From positions 310,001 through 374,000 of the forward strand of contig NZ_FOFP01000002.1 in assembly GCF_900110925.1 (NCBI RefSeq): 64,000 nt of DNA, given 5' to 3'. Under the pieces are notes generated by a model that worked only from the letters and a program-made list of their open reading frames with translations, searched no databases and was not told the DNA's origin. Position 1 is the stretch's first letter. Each line of letters starts with the position of its first letter. The stretch is from Pseudomonas cuatrocienegasensis. Lineage in GTDB: Bacteria; Pseudomonadota; Gammaproteobacteria; Pseudomonadales; Pseudomonadaceae. Below, one piece after another: positions 23,079 to 37,694 of this stretch. The translations under genes were made by a program, and so were the position numbers.

Positions 23079-24389
23079 TCAGCTCAAACCTTGATCCTGA
23101 CTCGCTGGCGTCCAGATCAGCCGCCAATCGTCACCCTGACTATCGAACCCCGGTAGATTGGCCAGTGCCCGCGGCTCATTGCCGCACAACAGCAAAGGCC
23201 AGCGCGCCCGCAGAAACGCTGGCACCTGGGCCTCATTGAAAATCCGCTTGAGATCGCGCGAACCGCGCCCCGCCCGGCTTATGCGCTCACCGCCCTGGCG
23301 GTAGGCCAGCTGCCACTGCCCTTCGGGCAAGACACCCTCAATGCGCACACTGCCATTTTCCGGGAGCGCCAACACCTGCCCCGCAAGCGGTGCAGGCAAA
23401 GGACCAGGCGGTGCTGTCTGCCAGCTGGCCGGGCACCACCAAAGCCGACCAGCGGCGCGCAGCAACGCCCCACCGTGCAACTGCCAGCGCGGCTCGGCAT
23501 CCGCCCGCGCATCGCGCAGGGTCTGCCAACCAGCCCAGTGCCGGGTGTCCGGCATCAGGGTCAACGGGCGCAGCCAGTGACGCAGCGCGTTACGCTGGCG
23601 CGCCTCGCTCAGACTACGCAGCACATCCATGGACAAGTTGGGCAGCCCCAGCCAGGGCCAGGGTGCCTGCGCCGCAGCGCTGCTCAGGTCTTCCTGGGCC
23701 AGCTCATCGAGCAAGCCGGCGGCCTCCTGCAGATGCTCGGCCGTCCGCGTCGCCAGCTCGGCGGCCTGGGGCCAGCGTGCCAGCAGTGGCGGCAGCACCT
23801 GATAGCGCAAGTAGTTGCGCGAGAAACGCTGATCCTGATTGCTCGGATCCTCGACCCAGTCCAAGCCATGCGCCTGGGCGTAAGCCAGCAGTTGCGTGCG
23901 ACGCACGCCCAGCAGCGGCCGCACCAACTGCCCCACCCCGAGCCCACGGCTGCGCGGCATACCCGCCAGGCCCTGCACACCGGTACCGCGCAACAGACGA
24001 AATAACAGCGTCTCGAGCTGGTCATCGCAGTGCTGCGCGCTAAGGATCACATCACCCGGTGCCAGCGCCTCAGCGAAAGCAGCATGCCGCGCCTCGCGCG
24101 CCGCCCGCTCGAGGCTGGCGCCTGGCGCGACCTGCACCCGAATGATCCGCAGCGGCACACCCAAGGCGTCACACAGACGCTGACAATGCGCCGGCCAGGC
24201 GTCTGCCGCAGGCTGTAGACCATGATGAATGTGCAAAGCGCAAAGGAGCGGCAAGGCCTCGCGTTGCGCGAGGCGCGCCAGCAGGTGCACAAGCACCGTG
24301 GAATCCAGACCACCGGACAGGGCAACCTGCCAGGCGCGGGCCTCACGCCAGGGTGCCAGGCTGTCCAGCACCTCGGCGTCCAGCCCCAT
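23079..24389 (-). CDS. tilS: tRNA(Ile)-lysidine synthase
   Basis: TilS attaches lysine to C34 of the tRNA that reads AUA, changing both its codon and amino acid identity. The 436-residue protein has the PP-loop ATPase motif SGGLDST at residues 25-31, HIHHGLQPAAD, the HCDDQLETLLFRLLRGTG segment, and the substrate-binding C-terminal domain. It starts one base after the accA stop codon, so it depends on the accA transcript. Confidence 0.97.
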   Translation of the reverse strand: MGLDAEVLDSLAPWREARAWQVALSGGLDSTVLVHLLARLAQREALPLLCALHIHHGLQPAADAWPAHCQRLCDALGVPLRIIRVQVAPGASLERAAREARHAAFAEALAPGDVILSAQHCDDQLETLLFRLLRGTGVQGLAGMPRSRGLGVGQLVRPLLGVRRTQLLAYAQAHGLDWVEDPSNQDQRFSRNYLRYQVLPPLLARWPQAAELATRTAEHLQEAAGLLDELAQEDLSSAAAQAPWPWLGLPNLSMDVLRSLSEARQRNALRHWLRPLTLMPDTRHWAGWQTLRDARADAEPRWQLHGGALLRAAGRLWWCPASWQTAPPGPLPAPLAGQVLALPENGSVRIEGVLPEGQWQLAYRQGGERISRAGRGSRDLKRIFNEAQVPAFLRARWPLLLCGNEPRALANLPGFDSQGDDWRLIWTPASQDQGLS

Positions 24390-24390
24390 G

Positions 24391-25341
24391 TCAGGCGATA
24401 CCGTAGCTCATCAGGCGCGCGTAGCGACGCTCCAACAGGGCATCCATGCTCAGCGGCTTGAGCATTTCCAACTGCTGAGTCAACGACTGACGAACCGACT
24501 CGGCTGCTGCGGCTGGGTCGCGGTGTGCGCCACCCAACGGCTCATCGATCACCTGATCGACAATGCCCAGGCCTTTCAGACGCTCAGCCGTGATGCCCAT
24601 GGCTTCGGCCGCATCCGGGGCCTTCTCGGCAGTTTTCCAGAGGATCGAGGCGCAACCTTCCGGCGAGATTACTGAATAGGTGGAGTACTGCAGCATGTTC
24701 AGCTGATCGCACACGCCAATCGCCAAGGCCCCGCCGGAACCACCCTCACCAATCACGGTGGCGATGATCGGGGTTTTCAGGCGCGCCATCACGCGCAGGT
24801 TCCAGGCGATTGCCTCGCTCTGGTTGCGCTCTTCGGCGTCGATACCCGGGTAGGCGCCCGGGGTGTCGATAAAGGTCAGGATCGGCATTTTGAAACGTTC
24901 GGCCATTTCCATCAGGCGACAGGCCTTACGGTAGCCTTCCGGACGCGGCATGCCGAAGTTGCGGCGAACTTTCTCGCGCACTTCACGGCCCTTCTGATGG
25001 CCGATAACCATGACCGGCTGATCATTCAGACGAGCAACACCACCCACCAGGGCAGCGTCGTCGGAGAAGTGTCGATCGCCGTGCAGCTCATCGAACTCGG
25101 TGAAGATGTGCTGCAGGTAATCCAGCGTGTACGGGCGCCGCGGGTGGCGCGCGAGCTGGGCGATCTGCCAGCTGCTCAGATTGCTGAAGATGCTTTCGGT
25201 CAGGGCGCTGCTCTTGTCCTGCAGGCGGGCGATCTCGTCGCCGATATTCAGCGCATTGTCGTTACCGACCAGGCGAAGCTCTTCGATCTTGGCTTGCAGG
25301 TCGGCGATCGGCTGTTCGAAATCGAGAAAATTCGGGTTCAT
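24391..25341 (-). CDS. accA: acetyl-CoA carboxylase carboxyltransferase subunit alpha
   Basis: AccA with AccD transfers the carboxyl group from biotin to acetyl-CoA to give malonyl-CoA, the first step of fatty acid synthesis. The 316-residue protein has an N-terminal helical region ([16 protein letters not shown]) and a crotonase-fold core with [36 protein letters not shown] and [12 protein letters not shown]. The start [10 protein letters not shown] at 25341 matches the family; upstream in-frame codons are not supported. It lies between dnaE and tilS, as in many gammaproteobacteria. Confidence 0.98.
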   Translation of the reverse strand: MNPNFLDFEQPIADLQAKIEELRLVGNDNALNIGDEIARLQDKSSALTESIFSNLSSWQIAQLARHPRRPYTLDYLQHIFTEFDELHGDRHFSDDAALVGGVARLNDQPVMVIGHQKGREVREKVRRNFGMPRPEGYRKACRLMEMAERFKMPILTFIDTPGAYPGIDAEERNQSEAIAWNLRVMARLKTPIIATVIGEGGSGGALAIGVCDQLNMLQYSTYSVISPEGCASILWKTAEKAPDAAEAMGITAERLKGLGIVDQVIDEPLGGAHRDPAAAAESVRQSLTQQLEMLKPLSMDALLERRYARLMSYGIA

Positions 25342-25460
25342 AGGCATCCGTCTTGCGTCGACGGCCAAGCGGCCGGGGTGCGCCCTACCTTAATGGAGGG
25401 GCGCAGTCAGGTCGACACCCAAAGTGTCGAAGCTGTATCAGGCACGGTGCGTGCCCAAAA

Positions 25461-28976
<3,516 letters not shown>

Positions 28977-29005
28977 GGCAGTCCCATACAGACACGTAAA
29001 ACAAC

Positions 29006-29029
29006 AAGGCCCGGATTGTACCGGGCCTT
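29006..29029 (-). terminator. terminator after the AGCS symporter gene
   Basis: AAGGCCCGG and CCGGGCCTT form a 9-bp stem around ATTGTA, 30 bases after the symporter stop codon. On the minus strand the stem is followed by GTTGTTTTA, a modest T tail. It also isolates dnaE from upstream transcription. Confidence 0.7.
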
Positions 29030-29059
29030 GGATCAAACATCAGCCTGCACTGCAGGTGA

Positions 29060-30484
29060 TCAGTCGCCCTTGCGGTGATCCCAGATGCCCGGCTCGATCA
29101 TCGCCTGGATATCCGGGTGGGCGCTGGCATCGAAGGTCGGCACCTGGCCTGCTCGGCGCTGACGGTCGTAGTCCTGGCTCAGGCGGATCACCAAGCCAGA
29201 GAGCAGAAGAATAGCCACCAGGTTAGTGATCGCCATCAAGCCCATGGAGACATCCGCCAGGTTCCACACGAACGGCAGCGAGGCGAGCGCGCCGAACATC
29301 ACCATGCCCAGTACCGCCAGACGGAACAGCAACAGGCCGCGGGCACCGTTGCGCTCGAGAAACACCAGGCAGTTTTCCGCGTAGAAGTAGTTGGCCACGA
29401 TGGAGGTGAACGCGAAGAACAGGATGACCACCGCGAGGAAATACTTCGCCCAACTGCCCACCTCACTGGTCAGCGCCTGCTGTACGAGCATGATGCCCTC
29501 GGCATCGCCCGCCGGCACACCGGCCAGCAGAATGATCGCCGCCGATGCCGTGCAAATCAGCAGGGTGTCGATAAATACCCCGGCCATCTGCACGTACCCC
29601 TGAGACACCGGATGGGGTGGATAAGGCGTCGCGGAAGCGGCGGCATTGGGCGCTGAACCCATACCGGCCTCGTTGGAAAACAGTCCACGCTTGAAGCCAT
29701 TGAGAATGGCCGCACCAATGCCCCCGGCGGCGGCCTCATGCAAACCGAAGGCACTCTTGACGATGAGCATCAGCACTTCAGGCACCTGCCCCAGGTTGCT
29801 CAGGATGATACCGAGCGCGACCAGCAGATAAGCGCCGGCCATAAAGGGCACGGCAATCTCGGAAAAGCGCGCAATAGAACGCAGGCCGCCGAAGATGATC
29901 AGCGCAGTGAGCAGCACCACAACCACGCCACTGAGCCAGTTCGGCAAACCGAAAGCGCCCTGCATCGCCCCACTGATGGTATTGGCCTGCACCGAATTGA
30001 AGACAAAACCAAAGGCGATGATCAGGAATATCGAAAACAGCACGCCCATCCAGCGTGCATTCAGGCCGCGCGCCATGTAGTACGCCGGGCCGCCACGGAA
30101 CTGACCATTGCCATCACGCACCTTGAACAACTGGGCCAGGGTCGCTTCGACGAAGCCGGTTGCCATGCCGACCAGGGCAATCACCCACATCCAGAAAATC
30201 GCCCCTGGGCCGCCCAAAGTAATAGCCACCGCCACGCCGGCAATATTGCCCGTACCCACACGCGCAGCCAGCGATGTACAGAGCGCCTGAAACGATGAGA
30301 TTCCCGCGTCATCGCTATTACGGCTGCCGCGCAGTACGGTGAATACATGGGTAAACCGGCGCACCTGGACAAACCCAAGGCGCACACTGAAATACACACC
30401 GCTGCCGACCAGCAACCAGATCAGCACCTTGCCCCAGATCAGGCCGTTGAGCAGATCGACGACCTGCGTGGCGATATCCTGCAT
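29060..30484 (-). CDS. alanine/glycine:cation symporter (AGCS family)
   Basis: This is a 474-residue inner-membrane transporter of the sodium/alanine symporter family. It has many hydrophobic segments and the family motifs GVYFSVRLGFVQVRRF, SSFQALCTSLAARVGTGNIAGVA, GAIFWMWVIALVGM, FRGGPAYYM and LFSNEAGMGSAPNAAA. The ATG at 30484 follows GGGGAG. It takes up alanine, glycine or a related small amino acid; the exact substrate cannot be read from sequence. It stands alone between rnhB and dnaE. Confidence 0.93.
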   Translation of the reverse strand: MQDIATQVVDLLNGLIWGKVLIWLLVGSGVYFSVRLGFVQVRRFTHVFTVLRGSRNSDDAGISSFQALCTSLAARVGTGNIAGVAVAITLGGPGAIFWMWVIALVGMATGFVEATLAQLFKVRDGNGQFRGGPAYYMARGLNARWMGVLFSIFLIIAFGFVFNSVQANTISGAMQGAFGLPNWLSGVVVVLLTALIIFGGLRSIARFSEIAVPFMAGAYLLVALGIILSNLGQVPEVLMLIVKSAFGLHEAAAGGIGAAILNGFKRGLFSNEAGMGSAPNAAASATPYPPHPVSQGYVQMAGVFIDTLLICTASAAIILLAGVPAGDAEGIMLVQQALTSEVGSWAKYFLAVVILFFAFTSIVANYFYAENCLVFLERNGARGLLLFRLAVLGMVMFGALASLPFVWNLADVSMGLMAITNLVAILLLSGLVIRLSQDYDRQRRAGQVPTFDASAHPDIQAMIEPGIWDHRKGD

Positions 30485-30644
30485 ATAGACTCCCCTGCCG
30501 CTTGTGACGGCGTAGTGGTCGGGCCCTGCAGAGAGCCCTGACAAAACGGCTGTGCATGCGGGTGGCACACCTGACCGTCATTAGAAAAAGCACGAACGGC
30601 ACGGCCTGACCCGCGCGCGGGCCATCTGGGGTCAGCGTTAAGCC

Positions 30645-31259
30645 TCAGACCCCGAGCGGTGCGAGCTGTTCGAGCAGGTTGCGCACCGGCGCGAAGGAGC
30701 GCCGATGAATAGGGGTGGGGCCCAGACGACGCAGGGCCTCAAGGTGCACAGGGGTTGGGTAACCCTTGTGCTGGGCGAACCCGTAGCCCGGATATTGGGC
30801 ATCGAGTTGCAGCATTTCACGGTCACGGCTGACCTTGGCCAGAATCGAGGCCGCAGCAATCGCCGGTACCTGGCTGTCGCCTTTGACCACTGCCGCACTG
30901 GGCACGGCCAGGTGCGGACAGCGGTTACCGTCGATCAGCGCCAGCCTGGGCGTAACGCTTAGCCCTTCGACGGCACGCTGCATAGCCAGCATGGTGGCGT
31001 GCAGGATATTCAGGCGGTCGATTTCCTCGACATCTGCCCTGGCAATACACCAGGCCAACGCCTTCTCGCGGATCTCATCGAACAACGCCTCACGGCGCGC
31101 TTCGCTGAGTTTTTTCGAGTCATTGAGCCCCAGGATCGGCCGCAGCGGGTCGAGGATCACCGCCGCGGTGACCACCGCCCCACACAAGGGCCCGCGGCCG
31201 ACTTCGTCGACACCGGCGACCAGCTCCTGGACCAAGGTGAAATCAAGCCCCAGTTGCAT
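30645..31259 (-). CDS. rnhB: ribonuclease HII
   Basis: RNase HII cuts RNA in RNA-DNA hybrids, including single ribonucleotides in DNA. The 204-residue protein has the catalytic acidic pair Asp18-Glu19 in [26 protein letters not shown], and [12 protein letters not shown] further on. The ATG at 31259 has GGAG upstream and overlaps lpxB by 17 bases. It is the last gene of the long lpx/bam operon. Confidence 0.97.
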   Translation of the reverse strand: MQLGLDFTLVQELVAGVDEVGRGPLCGAVVTAAVILDPLRPILGLNDSKKLSEARREALFDEIREKALAWCIARADVEEIDRLNILHATMLAMQRAVEGLSVTPRLALIDGNRCPHLAVPSAAVVKGDSQVPAIAAASILAKVSRDREMLQLDAQYPGYGFAQHKGYPTPVHLEALRRLGPTPIHRRSFAPVRNLLEQLAPLGV

Positions 31260-32391
31260 GCCTGACTCCAATCAGCGTCAGCACCGCATCCGCGGCCTGG
31301 GCCGAGGCATCGCGGCGCAAGGCTCGGTGAATCACGTCGAAACCTTCGGTCTGGATCGCCCCATCGACCAGCAACGGCGCCACGGCATCGGCCAGGGCAT
31401 CGGGCGTCGCCGCATCCTGAATCAACTCAGGCACCAGCAGACGCGCCGCCAACAGGTTAGGCAGCGATATATAAGGGCTTTTCACCAGACGCTTGAGGAT
31501 GCGGTAGGTCAATGGCGCGACCTTGTAGGCCACCACCATCGGCCGCTTGTACAGCAGCGCTTCCAGGGTGGCGGTGCCGGAGGCGATCAGCACCGCATCA
31601 CAGGCCGCCAGAGCCTTGTGGGACTGTCCATCGAGCAGGGTCAAGGGCAGATCGCGGCCAACCAGCAACTGCTCGATCTGCGCACGCCGCTGCGGGCTGG
31701 CGCAGGGCAGCACGAAGTGAATGCCCGGACGACGCGCCCGCAACCGCTCGGCGGCATCGAGAAACAACGTACCCAAACGCCCGACTTCGCCACCGCGGCT
31801 GCCAGGCATCAAGGCCAGCAAGGGCACACCCTGGGGCAGGCCTAACGCCTCGCGCGCCGCCGCCCGGTCCGCCTGCAGCTCGATGGTGTCGGCCAGCGGA
31901 TGGCCGACAAAGCGCACCGGCACCTGATGCGCATCGTAGAACTGCGCTTCGAAGGGAAACAGGGTCAGCATCAGGTCGCAGGCGTCGCGAATTTTCAGGA
32001 CACGCTTCTGCCGCCAGGCCCAGACCGAGGGGCTGACGTAATGCACGGTGCGAATGCCGGCGCGGCGCAGCTTCAATTCGAGGTCGAGATTGAAATCCGG
32101 CGCATCGATGCCGATGAACACATCCGGCTTGGCCTCGATCAGGCTACGCAACAGACGCTTGCGCCGGGCCAGCAGCTCGGGCAAACGGCCCAGCACTTCG
32201 ACCAAGCCCATGACCGACAAGCGCTCCATGGGGAAATAAGAGGTCAGACCCTGGGCTTCCATCAGCGGACCACCGACACCGATAAACTCGACGTCGGGGT
32301 ACTGCGCCTTGAGGGCCTGCATCAGGCCGGAGCCCAGAATATCGCCGGACGCTTCGCCAGCGACCAGCGCGACACGTATCACCTGAGCCAT
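31243..32391 (-). CDS. lpxB: lipid-A-disaccharide synthase
   Basis: LpxB joins UDP-diacylglucosamine and lipid X to form the lipid A disaccharide. The 382-residue GT19 enzyme begins [14 protein letters not shown] and has [36 protein letters not shown] and [21 protein letters not shown]. It follows lpxA by three bases and overlaps rnhB, typical of tight coupling. Confidence 0.98.
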   Translation of the reverse strand: MAQVIRVALVAGEASGDILGSGLMQALKAQYPDVEFIGVGGPLMEAQGLTSYFPMERLSVMGLVEVLGRLPELLARRKRLLRSLIEAKPDVFIGIDAPDFNLDLELKLRRAGIRTVHYVSPSVWAWRQKRVLKIRDACDLMLTLFPFEAQFYDAHQVPVRFVGHPLADTIELQADRAAAREALGLPQGVPLLALMPGSRGGEVGRLGTLFLDAAERLRARRPGIHFVLPCASPQRRAQIEQLLVGRDLPLTLLDGQSHKALAACDAVLIASGTATLEALLYKRPMVVAYKVAPLTYRILKRLVKSPYISLPNLLAARLLVPELIQDAATPDALADAVAPLLVDGAIQTEGFDVIHRALRRDASAQAADAVLTLIGVRHATGA

Positions 32392-32394
32392 GCC

Positions 32395-33171
32395 TTAGCG
32401 GGTAATGCCGCGTTTGGAGGCCAGGATCGAGTCGCGAAAGACCGCTACTTCAGGGAACTGCTCGGATGGCTCGGCCAATTCGGTGAGCGCTTCCTCGATG
32501 GTCAGGCCCTGGCGGTAAACCGTCTTGTAGGCCCGACGCAGGGCCTGAATCGACTCGGCGCTGAAGCCGCGACGACGCAAACCTTCGAAGTTCATGCTGC
32601 GCGCTTCGGCCGGGTTGCCGGAGACGGTCACATAGGCGGGAACATCCTTGCCAATCGCAGTGCCCATGGCCGCAAAGGAATGGGCGCCGATATGGCAGAA
32701 CTGGTGCACCAGCGTGTAGCCGGAGAGAATCGCCCAGTCGCCAATGTGCACATGCCCAGCGAGGGCGACGTTATTGACCAGAATGCAGTGGTTGCCCACC
32801 ACACTGTCGTGACCGATATGGGCATAGGCCATGATCAGGTTATGGTCACCGACGGTCGTCTCGTCACGGTCCTGGATGGTGCCACGGTGCATGGTCACGC
32901 CTTCGCGGATGATGTTGTGGTCACCAATCACCAGGCGAGTCGGCTCGCCTTTGTACTTACGGTCCGGCGTGTCCTCGCCCAGCGAGGAAAACTGGTAGAC
33001 ACGGTTGTGCTTACCAATGCGCGTCGGCCCCTTGATGATGACATTGGGGCCCAGCACTGTACCCTCGCCAATTTCCACATCGGGCCCAATAATCGACCAG
33101 GGGCCGACGACGACGTCGTCAGCCAGCCTGGCGTTGGGATCGATGATGGCGCGAGGGTCAATCAAACTCAT
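32395..33171 (-). CDS. lpxA: acyl-ACP--UDP-N-acetylglucosamine O-acyltransferase
   Basis: LpxA performs the first committed step of lipid A synthesis. The 258-residue protein is a left-handed beta helix of hexapeptide repeats followed by a helical C-terminal domain. Family segments are [19 protein letters not shown] (catalytic His) and [11 protein letters not shown]. In Pseudomonas it prefers a C10 acyl chain; the chain-length ruler was not checked here. The ATG at 33171 overlaps the fabZ stop codon by 4 bases. Confidence 0.98.
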   Translation of the reverse strand: MSLIDPRAIIDPNARLADDVVVGPWSIIGPDVEIGEGTVLGPNVIIKGPTRIGKHNRVYQFSSLGEDTPDRKYKGEPTRLVIGDHNIIREGVTMHRGTIQDRDETTVGDHNLIMAYAHIGHDSVVGNHCILVNNVALAGHVHIGDWAILSGYTLVHQFCHIGAHSFAAMGTAIGKDVPAYVTVSGNPAEARSMNFEGLRRRGFSAESIQALRRAYKTVYRQGLTIEEALTELAEPSEQFPEVAVFRDSILASKRGITR

Positions 33172-33608
33172 AGTTTGCGTTCCGCACAAATGATTTCAGC
33201 CGAACAGACTTCCTTGCCGTCTACGCTGGCTTTGCAAGCGAACTTCCAGATACTGCGCTTGCTGCTCAAGAACTGCGCTTCGAGGATCAACTGATCACCC
33301 GGCACGACCGGCTGACGGAAACGCAGCTTGTCGGAACCGACGAAGTAATACAACGTGCCGTCAGCAGGTTTGATATCCATCATCTTGAAACCAAGGATAC
33401 CCGCCGCCTGGGCCATCGCCTCGATGATCAGCACGCCCGGCATGATCGGATGCTCGGGAAAGTGACCGTTGAAGAAGGGCTCGTTGACACTGACGTTCTT
33501 ATAGGCACGAATCGACTTGCCTTCAAGGTCGAGCTCCGCGACCCGGTCCACCAACAGGAACGGATAACGGTGCGGCAAGTATTCGCGAATTTCGTTGATG
33601 TCCATCAT
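33168..33608 (-). CDS. fabZ: 3-hydroxyacyl-ACP dehydratase FabZ
   Basis: FabZ dehydrates beta-hydroxyacyl-ACP in fatty acid elongation and competes with LpxA and LpxD for hydroxyacyl-ACP, which explains its place in the operon. The 146-residue hot-dog-fold protein has [13 protein letters not shown], the catalytic His49 in [13 protein letters not shown] and Glu63 in [10 protein letters not shown]. Two adjacent ATG codons (33608 and 33605) are possible starts. Confidence 0.98.
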   Translation of the reverse strand: MMDINEIREYLPHRYPFLLVDRVAELDLEGKSIRAYKNVSVNEPFFNGHFPEHPIMPGVLIIEAMAQAAGILGFKMMDIKPADGTLYYFVGSDKLRFRQPVVPGDQLILEAQFLSSKRSIWKFACKASVDGKEVCSAEIICAERKL

Positions 33609-33655
33609 GTGCAGAGAAAGCCCGTAATAAAAGGAAGAGAGACGGCGGTGCCGAC

Positions 33656-34714
33656 TCAGGCATCAGATGAGGCGTTACCGCTCGAGGTCACGGCAGCGAG
33701 CTGTTTTTCCAGCTCGCGCAAGCGCCGCGCCATGTCGTCGAGCTGACGGATACGCGCCGCGCTCTTCTTCCATTCGCCAGCGGGCTGCATGGCCGTGCCG
33801 GACGAATAGGCGCCCGGCTCGGTAATGGAGCGTGTCACCATGGTCATACCGGTGACGAACACGTTGTCACACACCTCGATGTGCCCAACCATGCCCACGC
33901 CACCGGCGATCATGCAGTTGCGGCCAATCTTGGTGCTGCCGGAAATCCCGACGCAGCCCGCCATGGCCGTGTTGTCACCGATCTGCACGTTGTGCGCGAT
34001 CATGATCTGGTTATCCAGCTTAACGCCGTTGCCGATCAGCGTATCGGCGAGGGCGCCGCGGTCGATGGTGGTATTCGCACCGATTTCCACATCGTCGCCA
34101 ATTACCACACCACCAATCTGCGCGATCTTCTGCCAGACGCCCTTCTCGTTGGCGAAGCCAAAGCCCTCACCACCGATCACCGCACCCGACTGGATGACCA
34201 CCCGTGCGCCGATGCGTACGTCGTGGTAAAGGGTAACGCGCGGTGCCAGCCAGCCACCTTCGCCGATCTGCGAACGCGCACCGACCACGCAATGCGCGCC
34301 CAGGGTCACCCCGGCACCGATACGAGCTGCAGACTCGATCACCACGAAGGGGCCGATAGACGCGCTGGGATCAACCTGCGCATCACTCGCCACCTGGGCA
34401 GTTGGGTGTACACCCACAACGCCATGCGGTTTGCGGTCGAACAGATGCGAAAGCTGCGCGTAGGCCAGGTAAGGGTTTTCCACGACCACCGCAGTGCCGT
34501 CATAGCCTTCGGCATCGGCTGCGGTCAGCAGCACGGCACCGGCACGGCAACTGGGGAGAAACTTGCGGTACTGCGGGTTGGCGAGAAACGTCAGCTGGCC
34601 GGGGCCGGCATCCTGCAAGGTCGCCAACCCATTGATCACCTGGCTGGCATCGCCACGCACAACAGCGTCCAGCTGCTCAGCCAGCCGGGCCAGTACAAAC
34701 ACCGGGCTCGTCAT
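33656..34714 (-). CDS. lpxD: UDP-3-O-(3-hydroxyacyl)glucosamine N-acyltransferase
   Basis: LpxD adds the N-linked hydroxyacyl chain in lipid A synthesis. The 352-residue protein has an N-terminal uridine-binding domain ([11 protein letters not shown]), a hexapeptide-repeat beta helix with [19 protein letters not shown] and [10 protein letters not shown] around the catalytic histidine, and a C-terminal helix. It follows skp by two bases and precedes fabZ. Confidence 0.98.
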   Translation of the reverse strand: MTSPVFVLARLAEQLDAVVRGDASQVINGLATLQDAGPGQLTFLANPQYRKFLPSCRAGAVLLTAADAEGYDGTAVVVENPYLAYAQLSHLFDRKPHGVVGVHPTAQVASDAQVDPSASIGPFVVIESAARIGAGVTLGAHCVVGARSQIGEGGWLAPRVTLYHDVRIGARVVIQSGAVIGGEGFGFANEKGVWQKIAQIGGVVIGDDVEIGANTTIDRGALADTLIGNGVKLDNQIMIAHNVQIGDNTAMAGCVGISGSTKIGRNCMIAGGVGMVGHIEVCDNVFVTGMTMVTRSITEPGAYSSGTAMQPAGEWKKSAARIRQLDDMARRLRELEKQLAAVTSSGNASSDA

Positions 34715-34716
34715 GA

Positions 34717-35220
34717 TCAGCGCAGCTGATTCATGCGCTCGATAACCTGGCGGGTGATGTCGAACTGCGGTTTGACATCAACGACCGCACCGCGCTCGAA
34801 CACCAGGTCGTAGTTGCCGGACTTGATCACTTCTTCCACAGCCTTGTCCAGGTTGGGCTTGAGCTTCTTGAGCATGTCACGGTCGGCAACGGCCTTGGCT
34901 TCGTTCAGTTCCTTGGACTGGAACTGGAAGTCACGGGCCTTCTGCTTGAATTCGAGTTCCAGACGCTCGCGCTCGGCGGTCTGCATCTTTTCGCCATCTT
35001 TGACGATGCGATCCTGAATGCGCTTGGCATCGCTTTCCAGGGTTTTCAGTTTGTTCAGTTGGGGGCCGAACTTCTTCTCGGCGTCAACCGCGTAGCGCTT
35101 GGCCGCGTCGGATTCGAGCAGGGCCATCTGGTAGTTCAGGACGGCGATTTTCATTTCCGCGAAGGCCGGGGTGGCCAGCAGCGCGGCACTTAACAAAACC
35201 AGTTGAGTCAACTTACGCAC
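34717..35220 (-). CDS. skp: periplasmic chaperone Skp/OmpH
   Basis: Skp is a periplasmic holdase for unfolded outer-membrane proteins on their way to BamA. The 167-residue precursor has a signal peptide of about 21 residues (cleavage after TPAFA) and a long charged helical hairpin rich in K, E and Q, matching Skp tentacles. I start at GTG 35220 because GGAG precedes it; the in-frame region further upstream has no signal-peptide character. It lies between bamA and lpxD, the standard place. Confidence 0.95.
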   Translation of the reverse strand: MRKLTQLVLLSAALLATPAFAEMKIAVLNYQMALLESDAAKRYAVDAEKKFGPQLNKLKTLESDAKRIQDRIVKDGEKMQTAERERLELEFKQKARDFQFQSKELNEAKAVADRDMLKKLKPNLDKAVEEVIKSGNYDLVFERGAVVDVKPQFDITRQVIERMNQLR

Positions 35221-35260
35221 AATAAAACTCCTGCAAAACTGCGGTCGTGGGTCAGACGTC

Positions 35261-37621
35261 TTAGAACGTCTGGCCGAGGGAGAATTGGAACACCTGGGTA
35301 TCGGCATCATCCGGTTTGACCACCGGCATGGCCAGGCTGAAGCTCAGCGGGCCCAGGGCGGTAATCCAGGTCAGGCCGACACCGACCGAGCTGGCCAGAT
35401 TGCCGGCATCGATATCACAGCTGTCGCTCAAGCGTTTCTGGCTGGCCGAGCAGTTGGTATCGAAGACGTTACCCACATCCCAGAACAGAGCGGTACGCAG
35501 CGAGCGCTGATCCTTGACGAATGGCAGCGGGAACAGCATTTCGACGCCACCTTGCACCAGCACGTTACCACCGAAGGGCAATGGGTCTTGGTCAGGATCG
35601 CGACGAGTGCCAGGATTATTACCTGTACTTGGCGTACTGCGCGGCCCGAGGCTGCTGTCTTCGAAGCCACGCACGGAGTTGAAACCACCGGCATAGTAGT
35701 GCTCGTAGAACGGCAGCTCGGCGGTCGAGCCGTAAGCATCGCCATAGCCCAGCTGGGTATGGAAGCGCAGCGTGTAGTTGTCGGTCAGCGGCTGGAATAC
35801 CTGGCCACGGTAGTCGAGCTTATAGAACGAAAGGTCGCTGCCCGGCACGGTCGTTTCCAAGACCAGGCTCTGGGAGTGGCCACGGTTCGGCATCACACCA
35901 CGGTTCAGGGTCGATTCAGACCAGCCAACAGACGCCTTCAGGTTCAGGTAACTGTCGCCCTCCTGCTCGGTGAAGTCGAAGATCTCATCGACCGTGTACA
36001 GACCGGTGTTGATATCGTCTTGCTGGATGGTCAGGCCATAAGTGAGACGTGAGGTTTCACTGATCGGGTAGCCGATGCTTACGCCGGCGCCCAGGCTATC
36101 TACCGCGTAGCTCGACACATCGACATCCAGCTCGTCGTAGTCGGTGGTGCGGTAGAACGCGTTGTAACCCAGGCTCACGCCATCCGGCGTCCAGTAGGGG
36201 TCGACAAAGCCAAAGTTATAACGGCTCTGGTATTCGCTGCGGGTCAAACCCAGGCTGACTTTGTTACCCGAACCGAGGAAGTTGTTCTGAGTGATCGAAC
36301 CACCCAGGATCAGACCGGCGTTCTGGGCGAAACCCACGCTCGCGGTGATCGAACCTGAGGCCTGCTCTTCGACGCTGTAGTTCACATCGATCTGATCATC
36401 TGTACCCGGTACCTGCGGGGTCTCGACGTTGACTTCCTTGAAGAAGCCCAGGCGCTCGAGACGCGTCTTGGACTGATCGATCAGGTAAGTCGAAGCCCAG
36501 CCGCCTTCCATCTGGCGCATTTCACGGCGCAGCACTTCGTCTTCGGACTTGGTGTTACCACGGAAGTTAATGCGGTTGACGTAAGCACGTTTGCCCGGAT
36601 CAACCACGAAGGTGATGGACACGGTGTTGTCTTCGTCGTGGGCTTCCGGCACGCCGTTGACGTTAGCGAAGGTGTAGCCCTCGTTACCCAGGCGACGGGT
36701 AATCAGCTCACTGGTGGTGGTCATCACCTTGCGCGAGAACACCTGACCTTCCTGCACCAGCAGCAGCGCCTTGACTTCGTCTTCCGGCACCTTGAGGTCA
36801 CCACTCAGACGTACATCACGCACGGTGTACTTCTCACCCTCGTCGACGTTGACGGTCACATAGACGTGCTTCTTGTCCGGGGTAATCGATACCTGGGTCG
36901 ACGAGATATCCATGTTGATATAGCCGCGGTCCAGGTAGTAGGAACGCAGGCGCTCAAGGTCGCCGGAGAGTTTTTCGCGGGCGTACTTGTCATCGTTTTT
37001 GAAGAACGACAGCCAGTTGGTGGTCTTCAGCTCGAACAGGTCGATCAGGTCTTCATCGGGGAAGACACTGTTGCCCACCACGTTGATGTGCTGGATGGCC
37101 GCAACGCTGCCTTCGTTGATGTCGATCTTCAGCGCCACACGGTTACGCGGCTGCGGAATGACCTCGGCCTGAATCTCGGCCGAGTAGCGACCCTGGGCCA
37201 CATACTGACGCTGCAGCTCGTTGCGCACGCCTTCGAGCGTCGCGCGCTGGAAAATCTCGCCTTCGGCCAGGCCGGACTGGTTCAAGCCTTTGAGCAGGTC
37301 TTCACTGCTGATGGCCTTGTTGCCTTCGATCTCGATGCTGGAGATCGACGGACGCTCGACCAGGGTGATGACCAGCACGTTGCCATCGCGACCGAGCTGG
37401 ATATCCTGGAAGAAGCCGGTCTTGAACAGCTCGCGCGTCGCTTCGACCAGCGTACGGTCATCGGCCTGCTCGCCTACGTTGAGCGGCAGGGCGCCAAACA
37501 CGCTACCAGCGGAAACCCGCTGCAAGCCGTTGACGCGGATATCGGAGATGGTGAAGGACTCAGCGTGAACTTCGGCGATCATCAATGCGGCAAGCACCGC
37601 AGGTAGCAGCAGACGTTTCAT
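35261..37621 (-). CDS. bamA: outer membrane protein assembly factor BamA (Opr86)
   Basis: BamA is the essential core of the beta-barrel assembly machine. The 786-residue precursor has a 20-residue signal peptide (ending EVHA), five POTRA domains (about residues 21-420) and a 16-strand barrel. The loop-6 motif VRGFEDSSLGPR is present, and the final residue is Phe (SLGQTF), the normal OMP signal. AAAGGA precedes the ATG. It sits between rseP and skp. Confidence 0.98.
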   Translation of the reverse strand: MKRLLLPAVLAALMIAEVHAESFTISDIRVNGLQRVSAGSVFGALPLNVGEQADDRTLVEATRELFKTGFFQDIQLGRDGNVLVITLVERPSISSIEIEGNKAISSEDLLKGLNQSGLAEGEIFQRATLEGVRNELQRQYVAQGRYSAEIQAEVIPQPRNRVALKIDINEGSVAAIQHINVVGNSVFPDEDLIDLFELKTTNWLSFFKNDDKYAREKLSGDLERLRSYYLDRGYINMDISSTQVSITPDKKHVYVTVNVDEGEKYTVRDVRLSGDLKVPEDEVKALLLVQEGQVFSRKVMTTTSELITRRLGNEGYTFANVNGVPEAHDEDNTVSITFVVDPGKRAYVNRINFRGNTKSEDEVLRREMRQMEGGWASTYLIDQSKTRLERLGFFKEVNVETPQVPGTDDQIDVNYSVEEQASGSITASVGFAQNAGLILGGSITQNNFLGSGNKVSLGLTRSEYQSRYNFGFVDPYWTPDGVSLGYNAFYRTTDYDELDVDVSSYAVDSLGAGVSIGYPISETSRLTYGLTIQQDDINTGLYTVDEIFDFTEQEGDSYLNLKASVGWSESTLNRGVMPNRGHSQSLVLETTVPGSDLSFYKLDYRGQVFQPLTDNYTLRFHTQLGYGDAYGSTAELPFYEHYYAGGFNSVRGFEDSSLGPRSTPSTGNNPGTRRDPDQDPLPFGGNVLVQGGVEMLFPLPFVKDQRSLRTALFWDVGNVFDTNCSASQKRLSDSCDIDAGNLASSVGVGLTWITALGPLSFSLAMPVVKPDDADTQVFQFSLGQTF

Positions 37622-37694
37622 GAAGTCCTTTCTTATTCCAACTGACGATAAAAAATCTGCCGCCTGGAGCGACAGATTTGTAATTCAGTAGCGG

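Noticed and set aside
29895..30298. Plus-strand open frames opposite the AGCS symporter
   Set aside because: Shadows of the transporter, with no start signals or motifs.
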